Numbered from the stretch's first letter, positions 43,500 to 52,689 are shown. The stretch: DNA of 64,000 bases from Flavimaribacter sp039888615 (GCA_039888615.1 JBDQQS010000005.1); one strand, 5' to 3'. The notes: generated from the letters alone by a model not told the origin. Made by a program: numbers and translations.

Positions 43500-44258
43500 A
43501 TGGTCGCGCCCAACGGGGCGAGACGATCGAAAGCCGATCATCCGGAAATTCCGATCATGATCGACGAAATCGTCGCTTGCGCGCGCGCCTGTAGCGAAGC
43601 TGGCGCAGGTGGTCTCCACGCCCATGTGCGCGACGCTGCAGGCGCCCATGTTCTGGACGCCGGTCTCTACCTGGAACTGATCGCCGAAATGGCGCAGGCT
43701 GTTCCACAGATGCAGGTTCAGATCACCACCGAGGCGGTCGGCCGCTATTCGCCGGAAGAGCAGCGCCGCCTTGTGCGCGATGTCATGCCGAAATCCGTAT
43801 CCGTCGCCTTGCGCGAAATGGTTCCTGATACGGGAGATGTTTCCGCCGCATCTGAATTCTACCACTGGGCGGCGGATGAGGGCGTGCAGGTTCAGCATAT
43901 CCTCTACGATGCGGAAGATCTCGGCCGTCTGATTGGCCTCATGGACGCCGCTGTCCTTCCTGCCGCCGATATGCAACTGCTCTTCGTGCTTGGACGCTAC
44001 ACCGTGGGTCAGCAGAGCGCGCCGGAAGATATGGATTCCTTCCTGTCGTTGTTCGAGGGATCAGGCCTTCAGAGCAACGACGCCGAATGGGGGCTGTGCG
44101 CCTTCGGGTCCGGAGAAACCGACTGTCTTCTTGCGGCTTTGAGCCGGGGAGGCAAGGCGCGCATAGGCTTCGAAAACAGTCTCTGGAACCGTGACGGCGG
44201 CGTGGCGAAAGACAATGTCGAACGCGTCCGGGAGCTTGTGTCGCTGGCAGGGAAGTGA
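43500..44258 (+). CDS. BKACE-family beta-keto acid cleavage enzyme, second copy (DUF849, short form)
   Basis: 252 residues from the ATG at 43500. The Zn-binding HAHVRDAAG (His40, His42) and the opening strand MVAPNGARRSKADHPEIP mark the short branch of the BKACE family; a GFENSLWNRDG segment near the end matches the conserved substrate-binding region. The true start may be the CTG at 43473, nine codons upstream with an ideal ribosome site, adding LSLEALPRI and completing the first beta strand. It is distant in sequence from the copy at 34184. It is divergent from the TAXI importer. Confidence 0.88.
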   Translation: MVAPNGARRSKADHPEIPIMIDEIVACARACSEAGAGGLHAHVRDAAGAHVLDAGLYLELIAEMAQAVPQMQVQITTEAVGRYSPEEQRRLVRDVMPKSVSVALREMVPDTGDVSAASEFYHWAADEGVQVQHILYDAEDLGRLIGLMDAAVLPAADMQLLFVLGRYTVGQQSAPEDMDSFLSLFEGSGLQSNDAEWGLCAFGSGETDCLLAALSRGGKARIGFENSLWNRDGGVAKDNVERVRELVSLAGK

Positions 44259-44262
44259 CCGG

Positions 44263-44279
44263 ATTGCCGAAACGGCAAT
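44263..44279. promoter_or_regulatory. LysR-type box before the ferredoxin gene
   Basis: ATTGCCG-AAA-CGGCAAT, a perfect 17-bp dyad containing a symmetrical T-N11-A core (TGCCGAAACGGCA). It starts four bases after the BKACE stop and 57 bases before the ferredoxin ATG. The same sequence, one base different, is at 52673-52689. Confidence 0.68.
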
Positions 44280-44335
44280 GGATTTAGCGAAAATTGGCTC
44301 TTTATTGGAACGGTTTGTGATGCCATGGTTCGGAC

Positions 44336-44671
44336 ATGGCCTATATCATTACCGAACCCTGCGTGGATGTGAAGGATGGCGACTGCACCGACGTGTGTCC
44401 GGTCGACTGCATCTACGAGGGCGGCCGCATGTTCTATATCCACCCGGACGAATGCGTGAATTGCGGCATTTGCCTGTCTATCTGTCCGGTCGACGCGATA
44501 ACCTGGGACGGCGAGATCACTGCCGACATGAAGCATTACGAAGCCATCAACCGCGAATATTTCGACGAGAACGTCTCTGGTCTGGGCTCGCCAGGCGGCT
44601 GGGATTCGTCTAACACCACCGCCAATGATCACCCGCTCGTTGCAGCACTCCCCATCCTCCACACAGCGTAG
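44336..44671 (+). CDS. fdxA: Seven-iron ferredoxin (FdxA type)
   Basis: Electron carrier of 111 residues. Cys9, Cys17 and Cys50 match the [3Fe-4S] ligands; Cys21, Cys40, Cys43 and Cys46 the [4Fe-4S] ligands; Cys25 is the extra free Cys known from Azotobacter ferredoxin I. The C-terminal tail (SSNTTANDHPLVAALPILHTA) is not part of the clusters. It follows a LysR-type box and is 11 bases ahead of the aldolase gene, so it may serve an oxidoreductase of this regulon. Confidence 0.93.
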   Translation: MAYIITEPCVDVKDGDCTDVCPVDCIYEGGRMFYIHPDECVNCGICLSICPVDAITWDGEITADMKHYEAINREYFDENVSGLGSPGGWDSSNTTANDHPLVAALPILHTA

Positions 44672-44682
44672 GCATAGACACC

Positions 44683-45552
44683 ATGACTTTACACCGGCTG
44701 AAGGGCGTTATCGCCGCCGTTCCGACACCGCTCGATTCCTCCTTCCATCCCGACCTCGAAGCCTTCACGGCGCATTGCCGCTGGGCGCTCGACAATGGAT
44801 GCGACGCGCTGAATGTTCTCGGCTCGACGGGCGAGGCGAATTCCATGTCCGTGGTTGATCGCAAGGCGGTGATGACGGCCGCTTCGCAGGCCTTTGACGG
44901 ATCGAAGTTGATGGTCGGCGCCGCAACGCCCGATCTGGCGACGACGGTTGAACTCACCCGTTATGCGCATGAATGCGGCTTTGCGGCGGCCCTCGTCCTG
45001 CCGCCCTGGTACTACAAGCCAGTGACCGATGACGGCCTTTATGCCTGGTTCGCACAGTTGGTGGAGGAAACTGCTGCGATGCCGATTGCGATCTATCTCT
45101 ACAATTATCCGCAGTTGACCGGGATCCGCTTCAGCGAGGATCTGGCGCGTCGCCTGACGGCTTCCTTTCCTGACAGAATTGTCGGAATGAAGGATAGTTC
45201 CGGCGATCTCGACTATGCGGCCGCCATGGCTAAGATCGACGGCTTCGATGTCTTCCCCAGCAACGAGGTGGCGTTGGCGAATTGCGATCGCGACGGCTAC
45301 GCCGGCTGCATTTCCGCAACCGTCAACATCGATCCTGCCAGTTCTGCCGCGCTCCTTGCAGATCAGGGCAACTCGGACCTGTTGGACTCCGTTCGTCACG
45401 TGCGCACGACGGTGTCATCCTTCCCGCTTGTTCCAGCCGTGAAATATCTCGTCGCCAAACGTCTCGGCAAAGCCTCTGCGGCGACGCCGCTGCCGCCCTT
45501 CCTGACGTTGACGGAAGCGCAACAGGCTGATCTCGTCGAGCAGCTTGGGTAG
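44683..45552 (+). CDS. DapA-family (dihydrodipicolinate synthase-like) aldolase
   Basis: Class I aldolase or lyase of 289 residues. The pyruvate-binding GSTGEA, a Tyr in YNYPQLTG and the Schiff-base Lys170 in VGMKDSSGD are all present, so it should be active. Context with a ferredoxin and CoA genes argues for a catabolic pyruvate-releasing lyase rather than lysine synthesis; this is inference. It begins 11 bases after the ferredoxin stop and converges with the LysR gene. Confidence 0.9.
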   Translation: MTLHRLKGVIAAVPTPLDSSFHPDLEAFTAHCRWALDNGCDALNVLGSTGEANSMSVVDRKAVMTAASQAFDGSKLMVGAATPDLATTVELTRYAHECGFAAALVLPPWYYKPVTDDGLYAWFAQLVEETAAMPIAIYLYNYPQLTGIRFSEDLARRLTASFPDRIVGMKDSSGDLDYAAAMAKIDGFDVFPSNEVALANCDRDGYAGCISATVNIDPASSAALLADQGNSDLLDSVRHVRTTVSSFPLVPAVKYLVAKRLGKASAATPLPPFLTLTEAQQADLVEQLG

Positions 45553-45570
45553 TCGCTCTGAGGCGCCTGA

Positions 45571-46479
45571 TCAGGGAACGGATTTTTCGAGTTGAGCCAG
45601 CGAGGCGCCCATTTGCTCGATCATGGCGAGGGAAGCGCGGGTCATTTGTCGGCGTTTCGGAACGAGAATGCCGAGCCGCAATGCGTCCAGACGCGTGCCC
45701 TTGAGCGGCACTCCGACGATCTCGCCGGAGTTTAGTTCCTCGACCAGGCCGATCGGCGTGTAGAAGGCGACGCCAAGTCCGTCTTTCACCAATTGTCGCA
45801 GCAGCATGATGTGGTTGCTTGTCACGAAGTTGCGTCCGCTGCGGTGAAGCACGGACAGCTCAACCTCGATCAGGGAACGGATCGGCTCCGTATCGAGCTG
45901 GAGAAGCAGGTTGTACTGCGCGCACTCGCTCAGGGTCACGGCCGGCAAACGCGCCAACGGATGATCTTTCGCGACCATGGCCTTGAGAGGCGTGGCGATG
46001 TCGTGGATGAGCTTCATGTCGTCGGGCGGCGAGATATTGAACGTGATCGCGAAATCCGCCTCTCCATCGGCCACCAGGCTTGTCACCCGGCCATGCGCGC
46101 CGGTTTGCACGCGAAAATTGACCCCGGGATGGGCTCTGTGGAATTTGCGGATTTCAGCCGGCAGAAAATGCACAAGCAGACTGTCGAGGCAGGCGATACG
46201 CACCTGGCCGGTTTTCATGCCTTTCAGCGCGCCGAGTTCGCCTTTCAGAACATCGAATTCCTGCAGGGTGCGGTCGGCGTGGGCAAGCACGATCTCGCCC
46301 GCGCGCGTCAGACGCAGGCCTTTCGGCAACCGTTCGAAAAGCGGTGCGCCAAGCTCGTTTTCCAGTTTCTGGATCTGCCGGCTCAGAGCCGATGTCGCGA
46401 CATGCAGTTCTTCCGAGGCCTTGCGGATCGAACCTGACCGCGCGACTGTCGCGAAGTATCTGAGAATGGCTGCGTGCAT
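45571..46479 (-). CDS. LysR-family regulator, likely controller of the flanking units
   Basis: 302 residues with an N-terminal winged helix (residues 1-60, including TSALSRQIQKLENELGAPLF) and an effector domain. It lies between the ferredoxin-aldolase pair and the CaiD-CaiB-ABC operon, 63 bases beyond the latter on the same strand. Perfect or near-perfect T-N11-A boxes precede both units, which makes this protein the simplest candidate regulator. Co-transcription with the operon is possible. Confidence 0.93.
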   Translation of the reverse strand: MHAAILRYFATVARSGSIRKASEELHVATSALSRQIQKLENELGAPLFERLPKGLRLTRAGEIVLAHADRTLQEFDVLKGELGALKGMKTGQVRIACLDSLLVHFLPAEIRKFHRAHPGVNFRVQTGAHGRVTSLVADGEADFAITFNISPPDDMKLIHDIATPLKAMVAKDHPLARLPAVTLSECAQYNLLLQLDTEPIRSLIEVELSVLHRSGRNFVTSNHIMLLRQLVKDGLGVAFYTPIGLVEELNSGEIVGVPLKGTRLDALRLGILVPKRRQMTRASLAMIEQMGASLAQLEKSVP

Positions 46480-46542
46480 GAATCGGCCTCTGCGTTCACG
46501 TTAGTTCCGGAGGCCGGGAATTGGAAGCGGGGCTGATCCGCC

Positions 46543-47316
46543 TCAACGACCGCGCCACACGGGCGCGCGTTTCTCGCGGAAGGCCGCGACGCCTTCTTCC
46601 GCATCTTCGCTGGTAAGCGCTGCAACCAGCGCCGGCGTCTTCAGCGCCTGCGCTTCCGCAGGCGTCAGATGCGCCGTACGGTTGACCGTTTGCTTGATGG
46701 CGCGCAGCGACAGCGGCGCGCCGGCGAGAATGTCCTTGACCCAGGCGTCGACCGCGTCGTCGAGCGCTTCGGGTTCGGTTATTTCATTGACTAGGCCGTA
46801 GCGGTGGAGTTCTTCGGCCGAAACCTGCCGGCCGGCGAGCATGATCCCCATGGCGAGATTGTGCGGGATCTTGCGCTGAAGGAGCACCATGCCGCCGTCG
46901 AGCGGCATGCGGCCGACGCGTGCTTCCGGCAGTCCGAAACGGGCCGTTTTCGATGCGACGACGATATCGCAGCCCATCACCATCTCGAAACCACCGCCCA
47001 GCGCGTAGCCGTTGACGCGGGCAATCACCGGAATATCCAGGCTTGTGCGAAAGCTCAGCCCTCCGAAGCCGTTCGGACGCGTCTCCGCCCAGTATTCCAG
47101 TCCCGAGGATCCGGATCCCTTCATGTCCGCTCCAGCGCAGAAAGCCTTCTCGCCGGCGCCGGTTATGACCACGCAATAAACGTCCGACCGGCTTTCCAGA
47201 TCATCCCATATCGCCTCCAGCTCCGCTGCGGTTGCGGCGTCCACGGCGTTAAGCCGGTCTGGCCGGTTGAGCGTCACGCGGGCGACGCCGTCCTCTACCG
47301 AAAAAAGGACGCTCAT
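46543..47316 (-). CDS. Enoyl-CoA hydratase/isomerase-family protein (CaiD-like)
   Basis: 257 residues of the crotonase fold, acting on acyl-CoA esters. The oxyanion-hole segments are seen as AFCAGADMK and NGYALGGGFEMVMGCD, and the family Glu region as ARFGLPEARVG. It overlaps the CaiB-like gene by four bases (ATGA), which suggests coupled hydration of a CoA ester made by that transferase. Exact reaction (hydratase, isomerase or hydrolase) is undetermined. Confidence 0.9.
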   Translation of the reverse strand: MSVLFSVEDGVARVTLNRPDRLNAVDAATAAELEAIWDDLESRSDVYCVVITGAGEKAFCAGADMKGSGSSGLEYWAETRPNGFGGLSFRTSLDIPVIARVNGYALGGGFEMVMGCDIVVASKTARFGLPEARVGRMPLDGGMVLLQRKIPHNLAMGIMLAGRQVSAEELHRYGLVNEITEPEALDDAVDAWVKDILAGAPLSLRAIKQTVNRTAHLTPAEAQALKTPALVAALTSEDAEEGVAAFREKRAPVWRGR

Positions 47317-48473
47317 GACGCCTTTGCCTCTGCCAAATCATCCTGCCGGGAAAGGTATTCGTCATTGTGCTCGCCGAGTTTCGGAGGCTTCAGCCGCACC
47401 GTGACTTTTGCGTCCGACATGTCGATCGGCGATCCGATAAGACGGACCGGTCCAGCCGGTGTTTCGCCGGCTTCCAGGATCAGACCGTTGACGATTGTCT
47501 GTTCGTCTTCCAGCGCTTCAGGCAATGTCATGACCTTCGAGCACAGGATGTCGACGCCTTCCAGCCTTTCGATCCAGTGCGCGGATGATTCCTGGGCGAA
47601 ACGCTCCCTGAAGATTGCCTGCAGTTCCGGACGATGCTCCATCTGTACGTCGAAATTGGCGTAGCGTTCGTTTTTCGACAGGTCGTCGATTTCCAGCGCT
47701 TCGCAGATGTCGCGCAACGGATTTTCCTTGAAGGCGCCGACCATCGCGACAGGACGGTCAGTCGTCTCGAATACGCCGGTCAGAGGAAACGCCGCCCAGT
47801 TCAGGTCCTTGCCGCGCATCATGTGGACGGCGGCTTCCTGCATCTGCATGGCGATCATCGACGAATAGAGGCTGACGGAGAGGATCTGGCCCCGTCCGGT
47901 CTTCTCTCGTTGCAGGATCGCCAGAAGAATCCCCTGGAAAAGGTGCATCCCGGCGGAATAGTCGCACAGCGTTGTCGCATAGATCGCCGTTGGATGGGTC
48001 GGGTCCGCCTTGCGCGCCATTGCGCCGGACATCGCCTGGGCGAGCACGTCCTGCCCGCCTTTGTGGCGGTAGGGGCCGTCGATCCCGTAGCCGGTGCCAA
48101 CGGCGTAGATCAGACGGGGATTGCGTGTCTTCAGGTCTTCATAGCCGAAACCCATGCGCTCCATCACGCCAGGCCGAAAATTGTTGACCACGACGTCGGC
48201 GCTGTCGATCAGTTCCAGAATCTGCTGGCGAACCGTCTCGCTCTTCAGGTCGACCGCGACGCTCTTCTTGTTGCGGTTGAGCGAACTGAAGACCGGATTG
48301 TTGAGGCCATCCGGGTCGGAGCCAAGCGACCAGCGCGACAGATCGCCTATCTTTTGCTTCTCGATCTTGATGACCTCGGCGCCGTAGTCGGCGACCATCT
48401 GCGTGCAGCTGGGGCCAAGCATGACCTGCGTGAAGTCGATCACCCGGATCCCGTCGAGTGGCAATGGGGTCAT
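47313..48473 (-). CDS. CaiB/BaiF (family III) CoA-transferase
   Basis: Transfers CoA between carboxylic acids; 386 residues, normal for the family. The start ATG at 48473 overlaps the preceding gene by four bases. Signatures are the N-terminal PLDGIRVIDFTQVMLGPSCT, VNNFRPGVMERMG, and the likely catalytic Asp142 in GGQDVLAQAMSG. A longer frame upstream in this phase is non-coding shadow. It probably activates the imported acid as a CoA ester. Confidence 0.94.
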   Translation of the reverse strand: MTPLPLDGIRVIDFTQVMLGPSCTQMVADYGAEVIKIEKQKIGDLSRWSLGSDPDGLNNPVFSSLNRNKKSVAVDLKSETVRQQILELIDSADVVVNNFRPGVMERMGFGYEDLKTRNPRLIYAVGTGYGIDGPYRHKGGQDVLAQAMSGAMARKADPTHPTAIYATTLCDYSAGMHLFQGILLAILQREKTGRGQILSVSLYSSMIAMQMQEAAVHMMRGKDLNWAAFPLTGVFETTDRPVAMVGAFKENPLRDICEALEIDDLSKNERYANFDVQMEHRPELQAIFRERFAQESSAHWIERLEGVDILCSKVMTLPEALEDEQTIVNGLILEAGETPAGPVRLIGSPIDMSDAKVTVRLKPPKLGEHNDEYLSRQDDLAEAKAS

Positions 48474-49831
48474 TCTGCGGCCTCCTGCATGCCGGCGTTG
48501 GTCGAGGGGACGTCGCCCGGATCCGCGCCCTGGGCGCGCATCTGCTTCTGGATCGCCCGGATATCGGCTTTGCGGACGGACGTTCCGGCGTTGAGCGCAA
48601 CGGTGGCCGCCACGCCGGCGGCTTCGCCCATGGCCATGCATGGCGGGATTTCTCGGCTGGATTTTTGCGCCTGAGGCGTCGCGGAATAATGCCGGCCGGC
48701 CACCAGCAACTGTTCGATATCCTTCGGCACCATGGCGCGATAGGGCGTGTAATAGTCTCGGCCGCGGCACACCGTGTCGGGGAAATGCCGGCGGCTCATC
48801 ACGTCGTCCTTCGTCACCACATATTCGCCCTCGAGCAGGCGCGTCTGGCGCACGCCGGTCTGCGGCGCGAAATCCACCACATAGGCGCTTTCGAAGCCAG
48901 GCAAGTTCTTGCGGGCGAAGGCCAGCAATTCTTCCATTCTGCGGCGTCCCTCGAACTCCACGCCTGTCAGATCGTTCACTTTCAGGCCATCGAGCTTCGG
49001 AATATGCGGGCAGTTGAGCCAGACCACGCCCGGCAACGGCGTTTTCAGCCACCAGTAGTTCCAGCAGCCGCCGATAATGCGCTTTGCCTCGTGGTCGAGT
49101 TTGGCGAATTCTTCCACGTTCTCGTACTGGAAGCGTTCGGCCTTGTCTGTGTCGACGCCGCCCCATCGCGAGACCGGGGTGAGAATGAAGGAGCCTTCCT
49201 GGAAGCGCGCGCCGGCGCTGGCTGCGACGTCGAGGTCGCCGGTCGTGTCGATGACGACGTCGCCCATGATCGCCTGGCGGCCTTCCTTGGATTCGACGAC
49301 GACGCCCTTGATCGCGCCGTCCTCGATGATCGAGGAGGAAAACCAGGAATGCAGCCGCAATTTAACGCCGGATTCCTGGATGACGGCATTCGCCGCGCGC
49401 TTGTAGCCGTCCGGATCAAAGGCGGCGGAATAGCAGACCGGGTGCGGCATGGAATGGGTGTGAAAGTCGAACACGCCCCAGCGCGACCATTTCTCCCACA
49501 TCTGCTGGGTTTCCCGGACGTCGGGCTGGCGGTCGCGTTCTGGCGGCGCCACGCACAGCCCCATCTTTTCCATGCGCTCGATCATTTCCATGCAGATCCC
49601 CTGCACGGTGATTTCCAGATCGTTGTGCATGTCGTCCAGCAACAGCACCATGCCGCCGGAGGCGAGACCGCCCAGGTGATTGTAGCGTTCCAGAAGCGTG
49701 ACGCTGGCGCCGTTGCGCGCAGCCGAAACCGCAGCCGATATGCCGGCGGGACCACCGCCAACCACGACCACTTCGGAGCGGTCGACGACCTTTGCGGCGC
49801 GCGGCGTTTCCTGAATGATTATGTCTTCCAT
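48470..49831 (-). CDS. FAD-dependent oxidoreductase
   Basis: 453 residues. The FAD-binding motif VVVVGGGPAGISAA (residues 21-34) and ERYNHLGG are clear, and a C-terminal FAD contact is seen as LLVAGRHYSA with EIPPCMAMGEAAG. It belongs to the FAD-oxidoreductase group often annotated PF12831. It lies between the ABC permease (58 bases upstream) and the CaiB gene (overlap four bases). The electron partner may be the ferredoxin at 44336, since the two units share a putative operator. Substrate unknown. Confidence 0.9.
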   Translation of the reverse strand: MEDIIIQETPRAAKVVDRSEVVVVGGGPAGISAAVSAARNGASVTLLERYNHLGGLASGGMVLLLDDMHNDLEITVQGICMEMIERMEKMGLCVAPPERDRQPDVRETQQMWEKWSRWGVFDFHTHSMPHPVCYSAAFDPDGYKRAANAVIQESGVKLRLHSWFSSSIIEDGAIKGVVVESKEGRQAIMGDVVIDTTGDLDVAASAGARFQEGSFILTPVSRWGGVDTDKAERFQYENVEEFAKLDHEAKRIIGGCWNYWWLKTPLPGVVWLNCPHIPKLDGLKVNDLTGVEFEGRRRMEELLAFARKNLPGFESAYVVDFAPQTGVRQTRLLEGEYVVTKDDVMSRRHFPDTVCRGRDYYTPYRAMVPKDIEQLLVAGRHYSATPQAQKSSREIPPCMAMGEAAGVAATVALNAGTSVRKADIRAIQKQMRAQGADPGDVPSTNAGMQEAAE

Positions 49832-49889
49832 CTTGACCTCCGGGGGCTGTGGCGAGTCTGGTTCTGTAGCGGTTGTTCGGGACGCCGGC

Positions 49890-50705
49890 TTAATGAACGG
49901 CCGGCGTTTTCCATTTGATCATGCGACGTTCGGCAAAGCTCACCATGGCGAACAGGAACACGGCAAGCAGCGAGCAGGTGAAGACCGTCGCATAGAGAAG
50001 CGGCGCCCGGAAATTGTAGGTTGCTTCAATGATCAGGGCGCCCAGTCCGAAGTTCGAACCGATCCATTCGGCCACGATCGCGCCTATGACGCACGTCGTG
50101 CTGGCGATCTTGAGCGCCGCAAAAAGGAAGGGCAGGGAACTTTGAAGGCGGACCTTCCAGAAGATTTCTGCTTCGCTTGCCGACAGGACACGCATCAGGT
50201 CGAGCGTCGCCGGATTGACCGCCTTCAGCCCGCGAACCATGTTGACCAGCGTCGGGAAGAAGCAGATCAGCGCCGCGATGATGATCTTCGGCGTCAGCCC
50301 GTTGCCGAAAATCAGAACGAGGATCGGAGCAATGGCGATGATGGGTATGGTGTTGATGAAGACGGCGATCGGGTAGAAGGCCTTCTCCGTCGTCTGGCTG
50401 TAGACGAATAGTACGGCGAGCACAATCGCCACCACATTGCCGGCGATGAAACCGAGTGCCGCCTCAAACAGGGTCGGCCAGAAATTGGTCCAAAGCGTCG
50501 CGGCGTCCTCTACGAAGGCGTTAAGCACCTGCATCGGGCTCGGCGCCATGTACGTCGGAACGGAAAAACCCCAAACAACGAGCTGCCATAGAAGAATCAG
50601 TCCGGCCGCCGCAGCAAGCGGGAGAAGCCTGTCTCTGTTTCTGGCAAGCCACGCGGAACTGGATTTGTTGCTTGTACTGGCCTGGCTCTGTGCGATATCG
50701 GCCAT
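49890..50705 (-). CDS. ABC transporter permease, SsuC/TauC-like
   Basis: Inner-membrane permease of 271 residues with about six hydrophobic segments and the cytoplasmic coupling loop near LRVLSASEAEIFWKVRLQ. I start at the ATG at 50705: GAGGAG from the end of the ATPase gene lies eight bases before it, and only two bases separate it from the ATPase stop. A GTG at 50714 is an alternative. Partner of the ATPase and binding protein upstream. Confidence 0.93.
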   Translation of the reverse strand: MADIAQSQASTSNKSSSAWLARNRDRLLPLAAAAGLILLWQLVVWGFSVPTYMAPSPMQVLNAFVEDAATLWTNFWPTLFEAALGFIAGNVVAIVLAVLFVYSQTTEKAFYPIAVFINTIPIIAIAPILVLIFGNGLTPKIIIAALICFFPTLVNMVRGLKAVNPATLDLMRVLSASEAEIFWKVRLQSSLPFLFAALKIASTTCVIGAIVAEWIGSNFGLGALIIEATYNFRAPLLYATVFTCSLLAVFLFAMVSFAERRMIKWKTPAVH

Positions 50706-50707
50706 TG

Positions 50708-51514
50708 TCAGCACTCCTCGAGCATCTTGCGCAGATGCGCGGTGATCTTGATGAATTCCACAGTATCGCGAACCGGCAGCTGGCGCGGATAGGGAAGGTC
50801 GACCGGCATGTATTCCTTGACGCGGCCGGGATGCGCGGCGAGCAACAGCACCTTTTGGCCCAGAAACACGGCTTCGGGAATCGAATGGGTGACGAAAAGG
50901 ATCGTCGTCCCGGTCTCGTTCCAGATACGCAACAGTTCTTCGTTGAGCTTGTCGCGGGTGATCTCGTCCAGAGCGCCGAACGGTTCGTCCATCAAGAGGA
51001 TTCTCGGCCGCGTGACCAGCGCCCGGGCGATTGCGACGCGCTGGCGCATGCCACCGGAGAGCTCGCCGGGAAGAGCGTTTTCTCGACCCTTCAGCCCGAC
51101 GAGCTCAAGCAACTCCATCGGATCCGCATGGGCAGGCCCTGGTTTTCCGACTTCAAGCGGTAGGCGCACATTGTCGATCGCGCTACGCCAGGGCAACAGC
51201 GTTGCGTCCTGGAAGACAAAGGCGAAATCGCGCTCCTTTCGGGCTTCTTCCGGCGTGCGCCCATGCACCTTGATTTCGCCCCGGGAGGCCGGGACGAGAT
51301 CGGCGATCGCACGCAGCAGGGTGGACTTTCCGCAGCCGGAAGGTCCGAGCATGGTCACCAGTGCGCCTTCGGGGATGTCGACGTTGACGTCCCGGAGCGC
51401 GGTCACGGCTGTTTCGCCTTCACCGAAGGTTACGTCCAGTCCGTCAACGCGCACTGCGAAGGCTGTTTCCGCTTCCGCGGAAACAGCATCCTTGACTGCG
51501 TGCATGGTCGCCAT
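50708..51514 (-). CDS. ABC transporter ATP-binding protein, SsuB/TauB-like
   Basis: 268-residue ATPase. Walker A GPSGCGKS (57-64), Q-loop FQDATLLPW, signature LSGGMRQRVAIARAL, Walker B ILLMDEPFGALDE and switch His VTHSIPEA are all intact. It follows the binding-protein gene by five bases. These nitrate/sulfonate/taurine-type ATPases energise uptake of many small anions, so substrate is open. Confidence 0.95.
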   Translation of the reverse strand: MATMHAVKDAVSAEAETAFAVRVDGLDVTFGEGETAVTALRDVNVDIPEGALVTMLGPSGCGKSTLLRAIADLVPASRGEIKVHGRTPEEARKERDFAFVFQDATLLPWRSAIDNVRLPLEVGKPGPAHADPMELLELVGLKGRENALPGELSGGMRQRVAIARALVTRPRILLMDEPFGALDEITRDKLNEELLRIWNETGTTILFVTHSIPEAVFLGQKVLLLAAHPGRVKEYMPVDLPYPRQLPVRDTVEFIKITAHLRKMLEEC

Positions 51515-51519
51515 GTCGA

Positions 51520-52554
51520 TTATCCGACTTTCTTGCGAGTCTCGGCCGTAGCGTCGAGGATCGCCAGCGTCATCACATCATCGACGGTCGGAACATCGCC
51601 CTTGAACTGCTCGAGCGACGCGTAGGTTTCGATCTGCTCCTGCCAATTTTCCTTGGTCATGGCGCCCCAGCCTTCCTTGGCCGTGACGTCATTGAAGTTG
51701 AAACCGATGACGCCCTCGACGGCGTCCATTTCGCTGGGCTTGTCCAGATTCGGATAGGTGCCGACGAGGATGTCCACGGCTTCTTCCGGATTCTCCCTGG
51801 CGTATCCCCAGCCGCGGGCGGAGCCGCGCAGGAAGCTGGCCAGAGTATCGGCGTCATTCGCCAGTGAGTCGTCTGTTGCGAAATAGACGTTGGCGTAGAG
51901 CTGGATGCCGGTGTCCCAGAGCATCAGGTCGACGCGGTCGTCGCCCAGAACCTTGAGAGCGTTGGCGTTCGTCAGCCAGCCGGTCACGGCCTGGGCCTGT
52001 CCCGTTATCAACTGGTTCATGTCCGAACCCATGTTGACGATCGTGACGTCGTCTTCGGAAATGCCGTTCTTTGCGAGCAGCGCCCGCAGCAGGATATAGG
52101 CGGTCGGTTGTGTAGCGATCGTCTTTCCGACCATGTCCTTCGGTTCGCGGATCGCATTCGCTTCCAGCGAGAAATATGTGAATGGGTGCTTCTGGTAGCC
52201 CGCGGCGAACGCCTTGATCGGGATACCGGCCGAACGCGCGAGCATGACGGAGGGGCTGGACGATGTCTGGCCCAGCGTGGACTGGCCGGCTGCTACGCCG
52301 CCAACGCCGTCGACGTTTGGTCCGCCCGGAATGACTTCGAGTTCGACGCCCTCTTCCTTGTAAAAGCCTTTGGACTGGGCGACGACTTCACCCAGGATGC
52401 CGTTGGAGGCAAGCCAGCCGAGCTGCATGCGCACGGTCTTCATATCGGACGCCTGTGCAGGCAATACGCTGATAAGGCTCTGCGCGGTCGCCAATCCCCC
52501 AATTGCGCCCATACCTGCAAGCAGGCTGCGACGGTTCAGTTTCAGATCATTCAT
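51520..52554 (-). CDS. NMT1/THI5-type ABC substrate-binding protein, Tat-like signal
   Basis: 344 residues. The N-terminus carries a twin-arginine-like signal (LNRRSLLAGMGAIGG) and a cleavage site AQA at about residue 35. The mature protein is an SsuA/NMT1-like binding protein, with QLGWLASNGILGEVVAQSKG and GKTIATQPTAYILLRALL as typical parts. It is the first gene of a six-gene operon that runs to 46543. The LysR-type box at 52673-52689 is about 120 bases upstream. Confidence 0.92.
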   Translation of the reverse strand: MNDLKLNRRSLLAGMGAIGGLATAQSLISVLPAQASDMKTVRMQLGWLASNGILGEVVAQSKGFYKEEGVELEVIPGGPNVDGVGGVAAGQSTLGQTSSSPSVMLARSAGIPIKAFAAGYQKHPFTYFSLEANAIREPKDMVGKTIATQPTAYILLRALLAKNGISEDDVTIVNMGSDMNQLITGQAQAVTGWLTNANALKVLGDDRVDLMLWDTGIQLYANVYFATDDSLANDADTLASFLRGSARGWGYARENPEEAVDILVGTYPNLDKPSEMDAVEGVIGFNFNDVTAKEGWGAMTKENWQEQIETYASLEQFKGDVPTVDDVMTLAILDATAETRKKVG

Positions 52555-52672
52555 GTTCCAACCTCTTTTTTGAATGCCTGTCTTGTTGCGGAATGCGGGC
52601 GTGCCGGACAGGCGAATGGAAAGAATGACTCTGAGTTGTGTTCGAATAAAGAACTATTTTTCGTTATAGTGA

Positions 52673-52689
52673 TTGCCGAAACGGCAACG
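52673..52689. promoter_or_regulatory. LysR-type box before the ABC/CaiB operon
   Basis: ATTGCCG-AAA-CGGCAAC, identical to the site at 44263-44279 except for the last base. The T-N11-A core (TGCCGAAACGGCA) spans 52675-52687. It lies 119 bases before the binding-protein start codon in an AT-rich promoter stretch. Confidence 0.68.

Noticed and set aside
48458..49918. Long open frame antisense to the FAD oxidoreductase
   Set aside because: Shadow of a gene with complete FAD motifs.
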